A stretch of DNA of 11,041 nt from NCBI GenBank assembly GCA_021847125.1, contig JAJZUK010000009.1, positions 1-11,041 of the forward strand, in the 5' to 3' direction. Positions 6,443 to 11,041 of the stretch are shown piece by piece; position 1 is the first letter of the stretch, and every line of letters starts with the position of its first letter. The position numbers and the translations under genes are program-made. Under the pieces are notes generated by a model. It saw nothing but the letters and a program-made list of their open reading frames with translations, did not search any database and was not told the DNA's origin. The stretch comes from Pseudomonadota bacterium (GTDB taxonomy: Bacteria > Pseudomonadota > Gammaproteobacteria > Burkholderiales > SG8-39).

Positions 6443-7198
6443 GTGATCACTTACGAATATCCATTCAACGAGCGGATCCGCACGCTGTTGCGCCTGGAAG
6501 ATCTATTCGACCGCGCACGCTTCTTCCTTGCCCGCCAGGATGCGCTGGATCATCACGCGGCGCTGCTCACGCTGTTCGAGATACTCGAAGTCGCCGGCCG
6601 CGCCGACCTGAAATCCGATCTGCTGCAGGAACTGGAACGGCAAAAACAGGTGCTGCTGTCCTTCCGCAACAATCCGGAAATCGCCGAAGACGTGCTGGAT
6701 CAGGTCATCGCCGAAATCGAGCAGGCGAGTTCGGCGCTGTTCAATATGACCGGCAAGATCGGCCAGTACCTGCGCGAAAACGAATGGCTGATGTCGATCA
6801 AGCAGCGCACCGGGATTCCCGGCGGCGTCTGCGAATTCGACCTGCCGTCGTACCACTACTGGTTGCATCGCGATTCCGGCTCGCGCGCCTTCGACCTGCA
6901 CGGCTGGATTAATCCGCTGTATCCGCTGCGCGACGCCACGGCCATCGTGCTGCGGCTGCTGCGCGAGAGCGGCAAACCGACCAAGGTCGTCGCCCAGCAG
7001 GGGCTGTACCAGCAGATGCTGGGCGGCAGAGTGGTGCAGATGGTCGGCATCCGCCTGCCTCAGGATGCGGAATTCATTCCGGAGATCAGCGCCAACAAAT
7101 ACGCGCTGAACATCCGTTTCGCGGTATTCGGCGACGATGTGCGCCCGCACACCAGCACCTCGAACGTCGATTTCGAGCTTACCCTGTGCAACCTGTGA
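6443..7198 (+). CDS. zapD: Cell division protein ZapD (YacF), Z-ring stabiliser
   Basis: ZapD is a cytoplasmic protein that binds the C-terminal tail of FtsZ and bundles its filaments at mid-cell. The 251-residue product is close to the E. coli length. It begins with the family signature [19 protein letters not shown] (4-22), continues with an alpha-helical N-terminal domain ([20 protein letters not shown]), and passes the conserved [18 protein letters not shown] block near its middle. The C-terminal beta-rich domain contains GLYQQMLGG and ends with the [11 protein letters not shown] strand. The start is GTG at 6443, the only in-frame start that preserves the N-terminal signature. It follows coaE by 65 bp and overlaps yacG by 4 bp, so translational coupling to yacG is likely. 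The cysteines in GVCEF and near the C-terminus have no known role. Confidence 0.95.
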   Translation: MITYEYPFNERIRTLLRLEDLFDRARFFLARQDALDHHAALLTLFEILEVAGRADLKSDLLQELERQKQVLLSFRNNPEIAEDVLDQVIAEIEQASSALFNMTGKIGQYLRENEWLMSIKQRTGIPGGVCEFDLPSYHYWLHRDSGSRAFDLHGWINPLYPLRDATAIVLRLLRESGKPTKVVAQQGLYQQMLGGRVVQMVGIRLPQDAEFIPEISANKYALNIRFAVFGDDVRPHTSTSNVDFELTLCNL

Positions 7199-7404
7199 CC
7201 CAGACTGGCCGCACAGTCAGTTGCCCGCGTTGCGCGGCGCCGGTGCGCTGGGGCGCGGAATCGCCGTTCCGCCCGTTCTGCTCGGAGCGCTGCAAGATGA
7301 TAGACCTCGGTGCCTGGGCAAACGAGGAATATCGCGTCGCGGTCAAGGGCAACGACGAGGATCCGGACGCGAGGTCCGACGGGTCGGAACCCGACGCACC
7401 TTGA
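7195..7404 (+). CDS. yacG: Zinc-binding DNA gyrase inhibitor YacG
   Basis: YacG is a small treble-clef zinc protein that, in E. coli, binds GyrB and blocks gyrase. The 69-residue reading has the four expected zinc cysteines as CPRC (10-13) and FCSERC (C29, C33), followed by the conserved [14 protein letters not shown] (35-48). The tail after residue 50 is acidic and low-complexity ([19 protein letters not shown]), as is common in this family. The GTG at 7195 overlaps the zapD stop as GTGA and is preferred. A GTG at 7186 in the same frame would add three residues. The gene is the last of the plus-strand run and faces the Nudix gene across a 25-bp gap in which I see no obvious terminator. Confidence 0.93.
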   Translation: MTQTGRTVSCPRCAAPVRWGAESPFRPFCSERCKMIDLGAWANEEYRVAVKGNDEDPDARSDGSEPDAP

Positions 7405-7429
7405 GCGCAAAGGTCTACGCTTCCATTCC

Positions 7430-8395
7430 TTAGGCTGGCGGGCCCTGCCAGCTTCCGCGCACCATGGCGATGCCGTGGGCGCCGTGGCGCCAGGCGGTTT
7501 CCAGGTCAATCGGCTTCATCCCGCCGAGCGCAAACACGGGCAGGCTGGCTCCGCGCGCCAAAGCGGCAAAGCCTTCCCAGCCGAGCGGCTTCGCGTCGGG
7601 GTGTGTGGGTGTCGCCTGCGCCGGACCGAGCACTGCAAAATCGATCCCCAGCCGGATCGCGCGCGCAAGTTCCGCCGCGTCGTGACAGGAGGCGGCGCAC
7701 CAATCCAGCGACGGCCGCTGCTGCAGCTGCGCCAGTTGCGCCGCGGCAAGATGCACGCCGCCCGCGCCCAGTCGCCGGGCGAGTTCGGCATCGGAGTTGA
7801 GCATAACCAGCGCCCGGTGCGGCCTCGCCCTGGCGATCACCGCGCTGGCGAAGCGTTCCAGCGCGGCCGCCGGCATGCTTTTTTCGCGCACCTGGATCAG
7901 TCTCAGCCCCTGCGCCAGTCGCTGCTCGAGCAGTCGCAACTGGGTTTCCTCCCCGATTTCACCCGCGCGCGTGATGGCGTACTCGAACGGAAGCTGCAGC
8001 GCGCGCAGCACCGGCGCATTGGCCGGCAGCAGAGGGGCAACGGCCAGCGCCGAGACGTGCTGCCAGGCGAGCTGCTGCGCTTCCTTGCCATGGGGTTCGC
8101 CGCGCCAGGCGCGCACGCGGAAGAAATTCAGCCTCACCTTCGCATGCGGATAAGTGTAGGTCTGCACGATCCAGGGATACGCACGCTCGATTTCGATGCC
8201 GAGCTCTTCATGCAGTTCGCGCGCCAGCGCCGCAGACAGCGGCTCTCCCGGCTCGACCTTGCCGCCGGGAAATTCCCAGTAGCCGGCGTATACCTTGCCC
8301 GCCGGGCGTTGCGCCAGCAGGAAACTTCCGTCCGGCCGTTCGATCACCGCGGCGACGACTTCGACCGGAGGGGCAATTAAAGACTTCGAGGCCAT
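7430..8395 (-). CDS. Nudix hydrolase (MutT-like) fused to a ThiE/TenI-like domain
   Basis: The 321-residue protein joins two domains. Residues about 10-132 are a MutT-type Nudix hydrolase with WEFPGGKVEPGE (40-51) and a complete Nudix box (45-67: G45, E51, R59 E60, E63 E64, G66). It probably hydrolyses oxidised nucleoside triphosphates such as 8-oxo-dGTP, because E. coli mutT occupies the same place between secA and yacG. Residues about 138-318 resemble thiamine-phosphate synthase/TenI, a TIM barrel, with QVREK (168-172), GVHL (213-216), SCHD (236-239), LGPAQATPTHPDAKPLG (256-272) and LGGM (290-293). Several ThiE catalytic positions are changed: the ND Asp is Ser201, the GQED motif is AAAQ, and the phosphate-binding Lys is His265. 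Thiamine synthesis is therefore unlikely. This fusion is known in proteobacteria; the role of the second half is unclear. The ATG at 8395 lies in a 29-bp inverted repeat and has no Shine-Dalgarno. Confidence 0.93.
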   Translation of the reverse strand: MASKSLIAPPVEVVAAVIERPDGSFLLAQRPAGKVYAGYWEFPGGKVEPGEPLSAALARELHEELGIEIERAYPWIVQTYTYPHAKVRLNFFRVRAWRGEPHGKEAQQLAWQHVSALAVAPLLPANAPVLRALQLPFEYAITRAGEIGEETQLRLLEQRLAQGLRLIQVREKSMPAAALERFASAVIARARPHRALVMLNSDAELARRLGAGGVHLAAAQLAQLQQRPSLDWCAASCHDAAELARAIRLGIDFAVLGPAQATPTHPDAKPLGWEGFAALARGASLPVFALGGMKPIDLETAWRHGAHGIAMVRGSWQGPPA

Positions 8396-8417
8396 TTCAG
8401 AATTGTCGAAATGGCCT
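8389..8417. repeat. 29-bp inverted repeat with 10-bp perfect arms over the Nudix-ThiE start codon
   Basis: AGGCCATTTC (8389-8398) and GAAATGGCCT (8408-8417) are exact reverse complements separated by nine bases. On the minus-strand transcript the downstream arm contains the ATG at 8395-8393 and the next codons. A folded mRNA would bury the start, and bound as DNA it would be a symmetrical operator. The symmetry is plain in the sequence. Its function is inference. Confidence 0.6.
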
Positions 8418-8431
8418 GATGCTAGGGAATA

Positions 8432-8482
8432 TGAGGGGAGGGATACCCTCAGATCGAATTAAGCGCGTATTCAACCGCGCTT
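8432..8482 (-). other. Two small inverted repeats at the end of the DUF815 gene
   Basis: TGAGGG (8432-8437) pairs with CCCTCA (8446-8451). Separately, AAGCGCG (8461-8467) pairs with CGCGCTT (8476-8482), enclosing the stop codon of the ATPase gene. Neither is followed by a T-run on the minus strand, so they are not good intrinsic terminators. They could slow polymerase or protect the mRNA 3' end between the ATPase and Nudix-ThiE genes. Confidence 0.3.
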
Positions 8483-9361
8483 GGTGCGCGGCGCGGCGGC
8501 GGTGCGCAGGCGACCCGAGACATCGCGCGCGAACTGCCAGGCGACGCGACCGGAGCGCGATCCGCGCGACAGCGCCCACTGCAGCGCTTCTTCATGCGTG
8601 GCCGCGATGTCCCGCGGCGAGCAACCCAGTTCGGCCAGCCAGTGGCTGACGATGCCGAGGTAATCATCCTGGTCAAAGGGATAGAACGACACCCAAAGGC
8701 CGAAGCGCTCCGACAGGGAAATCTTCTCCTCCGAGGTCTCGCCCGGATGGATTTCTTCGCCCACATGCTTGTACTCGAGGTTTTCCTGCATGTACTCGGG
8801 CATCAGGTGACGCCGGTTGGAAGTGGCGTAGATCAGCACATTCTCGGAAGTTGCCGAGATCGAGCCGTCGAGCACGACTTTCAGCGCCTTGTACCCGGCT
8901 TCCGCGGCCTCGAACGACAGGTCATCGCAGAATATGATGAAACGCTCGCTGCGCGCCGAGATCAGATCGACGATGTCGGGCAGGTCGATCAGGTCGTGCT
9001 TGTCCACTTCGATCAGGCGCAGGCCCTGGCGGTGGAACTTGTTGAGCACCGCCTTCACCAGCGAAGACTTGCCGGTGCCGCGCGCGCCGGTCAGAAGGAC
9101 GTTGTTCGCCGGAAGGCTGTTGACGAACTGGCGCGTGTTCTGCTCGATCAGGTGCTTCTGTCGGTCGACGCCGGAGAGATCGGACAGGCGGATCTTGTGC
9201 GGATGCGCGACCGGCTGCAAATGGCCCAGCCCGCCCGCCTTGCGCCAGCGGAAGGCGATGCTCGCGTTCCAGTCCACCGGCGGCTGCACCGCAGGCAACA
9301 GCACTTCCAGCCGCGCGACCAGCGCTTCGGCCCGTTGCAGAAATTTGGACAGTTCGGTCAT
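8471..9361 (-). CDS. DUF815-family AAA+-like P-loop ATPase of unknown function
   Basis: The 296-residue protein has a helical N-terminal region (1-60) and then an ATPase core. Walker A is GARGTGKSS (92-100) and Walker B is FIIFCDDLSFE (141-151). The likely sensor-1 stretch is LIYATSNRRHLMPE (176-189), an arginine-finger candidate is SERFGLWVSFYPF (217-229, Arg219), and GRVAWQFARDVSGR (271-284, Arg272) sits at the likely sensor-2 position. This pattern matches the DUF815 (PF05673) ATP-binding proteins, which are AAA+-like. No substrate or partner is known to me. There is no signal peptide or membrane helix, so it should be cytoplasmic. The ATG at 9361 lies 12 bp after the argJ stop without a Shine-Dalgarno (the preceding bases read ACTCCTC), so translation may be coupled to argJ. 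Loading or remodelling of a protein complex is a reasonable guess but not shown here. Confidence 0.92.
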   Translation of the reverse strand: MTELSKFLQRAEALVARLEVLLPAVQPPVDWNASIAFRWRKAGGLGHLQPVAHPHKIRLSDLSGVDRQKHLIEQNTRQFVNSLPANNVLLTGARGTGKSSLVKAVLNKFHRQGLRLIEVDKHDLIDLPDIVDLISARSERFIIFCDDLSFEAAEAGYKALKVVLDGSISATSENVLIYATSNRRHLMPEYMQENLEYKHVGEEIHPGETSEEKISLSERFGLWVSFYPFDQDDYLGIVSHWLAELGCSPRDIAATHEEALQWALSRGSRSGRVAWQFARDVSGRLRTAAAPRTKRG

Positions 9362-9373
9362 GAGGAGTAAGCG

Positions 9374-10603
9374 TTAACTGCGGTAGTCCGCATTGATGGA
9401 AACGTAGTCATGCGACAGATCGCAGGTCCACACCGTGGTCCGGGCCGAGCCGCGGCCGAGTTCCACGCGCACCGCGATTTCGCTCTGCTGCATCACGCGC
9501 TGGGCGTCTTCTTCGCGGTAGTCCGGGTCCAGACTGCCGCCGCTGGCCACCCGTACGTCGCCCAGGTGCAGGCGCACGCGGCCGACGTCTAGGTCGGCGA
9601 TGCCGGCATAGCCGATGGCGCACAGCAGCCGACCCAGGTTGGGATCGGAGGCAAAGAACGCGGTCTTGACCAGCGGCGAATGCGCGATGGCGTACGCCAC
9701 CTGGCTGCATTCCTGTTCGCTCTTGCCGCCCTCCACCTGCACCGTGATGAACTTGGTCGCGCCTTCGCCGTCGCGGATGATCGCCTGGGCCAGCCATACC
9801 GCGACTTCGGTCACCACCGCGGCGAGGTCCGCATAATGCGGGTGGCGCTCGTCGGTGATGATCGGCGTCCCCGCGGCGCCGGTCGCGATCGCGATGAAGG
9901 AATCGTTGGTCGAGGTATCGCCGTCCACGGTGATGCGGTTGAACGAGAGCGCCGCGGCCTGCGCCAGCATGCTTTGCAGCGCCGCCCGGCTCACCGCCGC
10001 GTCGGTTGCGACATAGCCGAGCATGGTCGCCATGTCCGGGTGGATCATTCCGGCGCCTTTCGCCATTCCCGTCACGGTAACCGGCTTGCCGCCGAGGCTG
10101 AGCCGGCGCGAGCAGGCCTTGGGCACCGTGTCGGTGGTCATGATCGCCTCGGCCGCGCGCGCCCAGTTGTCCTCGCGACAGTCGGCGAGGGCGCGCGGCA
10201 GCGCCGCGACGATGCGCTCCGCCGGCAGGGGCTCCATGATCACGCCGGTGGAAAACGGCAGGATTTGGGTGCTGTCGCAAGCCAGCGCCGCCGCCAGTTC
10301 GGAACAGGTCAGCCTTGCGCGCGCCAGGCCGTCGTCGCCGGTGCCGGCGTTCGCGTTGCCGGTGTTCACCAGCAGCGCACGCACCGGCCGTGCCAGCGCC
10401 AGATGTTCCCTGCACACGATCACGGGCGCAGCGCAGAAGCGATTCTGCGTGAACACGCCGGCGACGCTGGCGCCTTCGGCAAGGCGCATGACCAGCAGAT
10501 CCTTGCGCTTGGCCTTGCGCACGCCGGCCTCGGCGACGCCCAGCGCCACGCCTTTCACCGACAGCAGGTCTTCGGGTTTGGGCGGGGACAGATTCACCGC
10601 CAT
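9374..10603 (-). CDS. argJ: Glutamate N-acetyltransferase / amino-acid N-acetyltransferase ArgJ
   Basis: ArgJ transfers acetyl from N-acetylornithine to glutamate, giving ornithine and N-acetylglutamate and closing the cyclic arginine pathway. Bifunctional forms also use acetyl-CoA. The 409-residue product has the whole family pattern: a [15 protein letters not shown] opening (17-27), NTGNANAG (80-87), the [12 protein letters not shown] oxyanion-hole segment (116-127, Thr119-Gly120), and the [14 protein letters not shown] motif (182-195). Autoproteolysis is expected before Thr193, the catalytic nucleophile, giving alpha and beta chains. The C-terminus [11 protein letters not shown] is typical. 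The ATG at 10603 is preceded by AGGAGG five bases away, the best ribosome-binding site on the minus strand. argJ follows secA by 13 bp and probably shares its transcript. It is cytoplasmic. Whether it is mono- or bifunctional cannot be read from the sequence. Confidence 0.97.
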   Translation of the reverse strand: MAVNLSPPKPEDLLSVKGVALGVAEAGVRKAKRKDLLVMRLAEGASVAGVFTQNRFCAAPVIVCREHLALARPVRALLVNTGNANAGTGDDGLARARLTCSELAAALACDSTQILPFSTGVIMEPLPAERIVAALPRALADCREDNWARAAEAIMTTDTVPKACSRRLSLGGKPVTVTGMAKGAGMIHPDMATMLGYVATDAAVSRAALQSMLAQAAALSFNRITVDGDTSTNDSFIAIATGAAGTPIITDERHPHYADLAAVVTEVAVWLAQAIIRDGEGATKFITVQVEGGKSEQECSQVAYAIAHSPLVKTAFFASDPNLGRLLCAIGYAGIADLDVGRVRLHLGDVRVASGGSLDPDYREEDAQRVMQQSEIAVRVELGRGSARTTVWTCDLSHDYVSINADYRS

Positions 10604-10608
10604 GGCGG

Positions 10609-10614
10609 CCTCCT
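10609..10614 (-). promoter_or_regulatory. Shine-Dalgarno AGGAGG for argJ
   Basis: On the minus strand AGGAGG is followed by five bases and the argJ ATG at 10603. It lies in the 13-bp gap after the secA stop codon and settles the argJ start. Confidence 0.85.
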
Positions 10615-10616
10615 GC

Positions 10617-11041
10617 TCAAGTCAGTTTTCCGTGGCATTGCTTGTATTTCTTGCCCGAACCGCAGGGGCAGGGATCGTTGCGGCCTATCTTGCCCATTTC
10701 GCGCACGAACGGCCGGTCCTTGGCCTTCTGCGCCGCCTCTGCCGCATCGGCCGCCAAGGCCTCGTCATAGCCGGCGTGCTGGTACTTGACGTTTTCAACC
10801 GCCGCCACCGGCTCCGCCGCCGCTTCGGCCAGCTCGGTCTCCGAATTCACCTGCACCGCGGTCAGCGTCTTGGTGACTTCCAGTTTTACGCTTTCCAGCA
10901 TGCTGGCGAACAGTTCGAACGCCTCGCGCTTGTACTCCTGCTTCGGGTTCTTCTGCGCATACCCGCGCAGATGTATGCCCTGGCGCAGGTGATCGAGCGC
11001 GGCCAGATGCTCGCGCCAATGCTGGTCCAGGTTGTTGAGCA
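10617..11041 (-). CDS. secA: Preprotein translocase ATPase SecA, C-terminal 140 residues only
   Basis: SecA is the ATPase motor that drives unfolded secretory proteins through SecYEG. Only the C-terminal part is in view; the rest lies beyond base 11041. The visible part starts in the helical scaffold with [20 protein letters not shown] followed by [18 protein letters not shown], which is highly diagnostic of SecA. A variable linker rich in Ala and Glu comes next. It ends with the SEC-C zinc module [18 protein letters not shown] (CxC...CH), which binds SecB and phospholipids. The stop TGA is at 10619-10617. It is followed by argJ after 13 bp. The gene probably heads the minus-strand run secA-argJ-DUF815-Nudix. 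Identity is certain although about 760 residues, by family length, are missing. Confidence 0.97.
   Translation of the reverse strand, partial: LNNLDQHWREHLAALDHLRQGIHLRGYAQKNPKQEYKREAFELFASMLESVKLEVTKTLTAVQVNSETELAEAAAEPVAAVENVKYQHAGYDEALAADAAEAAQKAKDRPFVREMGKIGRNDPCPCGSGKKYKQCHGKLT

Noticed and set aside
7384..7397. Short hairpin CGGGT/ACCCG near the yacG end as a terminator between convergent genes
   Set aside because: The stem is only 5 bp, lies inside the coding sequence and has no T-run on either side.
9680..10789. A 369-codon plus-strand frame opposite argJ and the secA end
   Set aside because: The product is Arg/His-rich without motifs, while argJ and secA on the minus strand have complete family signatures.
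1..11041. Mobile element, phage, toxin-antitoxin, defence island, CRISPR or tRNA
   Set aside because: Every stretch is accounted for by housekeeping genes or short gaps. I saw no transposase, integrase, terminal repeats, spaced direct repeats or tRNA cloverleaf.

Overview
This is a dense, GC-rich (mostly 60-65% GC by eye) bacterial chromosome segment made of housekeeping genes. Family content and gene order point to a betaproteobacterium, probably near the Nitrosomonadales/Thiobacillus/Gallionella part of the class. That placement is inferred from synteny and protein style, not from a marker search. No tRNA, rRNA, CRISPR array, insertion sequence or phage gene was seen, and no gap between genes exceeds about 180 bases.

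Layout. (1) 1-1068, minus: ffh, the signal recognition particle GTPase, with its C-terminus cut off by the window start. (2) 1090-3366, plus: ypjD, an eight-helix CcsA/HemX-like membrane protein, then yfjD (corB), a CNNM/CBS/CorC membrane protein. The ffh | ypjD-yfjD arrangement is the same as in E. coli. (3) 3543-7404, plus: pilC, pilD, coaE, zapD, yacG, covering type IV pilus or type II secretion biogenesis, coenzyme A synthesis, Z-ring bundling and gyrase inhibition. pilB, which usually precedes pilC, is absent; a 176-bp gap with a 30% GC stretch lies in its place. (4) 7430-11041, minus, convergent with block 3: secA (N-terminal part outside the window), argJ, a DUF815 P-loop ATPase, and a Nudix hydrolase fused to a ThiE/TenI-like domain. 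E. coli also has mutT after secA facing yacG-zapD-coaE. Here argJ and the ATPase gene sit between secA and the mutT-like gene, and that gene carries an extra domain.

The window is bounded by two protein-targeting factors (Ffh and SecA). The minus-strand run secA-argJ-ATPase-Nudix is tightly packed down to the ATPase gene (13 and 12 bp gaps) and is probably one transcript; the Nudix gene follows after 75 bp. In the plus-strand run, zapD-yacG overlap by 4 bp, while the pilC, pilD, coaE and zapD gaps (57-96 bp) leave room for internal signals.

I see no undescribed multi-gene system. The most interesting things are small: two 29-bp inverted repeats that each contain a start codon (ffh/ypjD and the Nudix-ThiE gene), the ThiE-like half with altered catalytic positions, the pilC-pilD pair without pilB, and an uncharacterised conserved ATPase.
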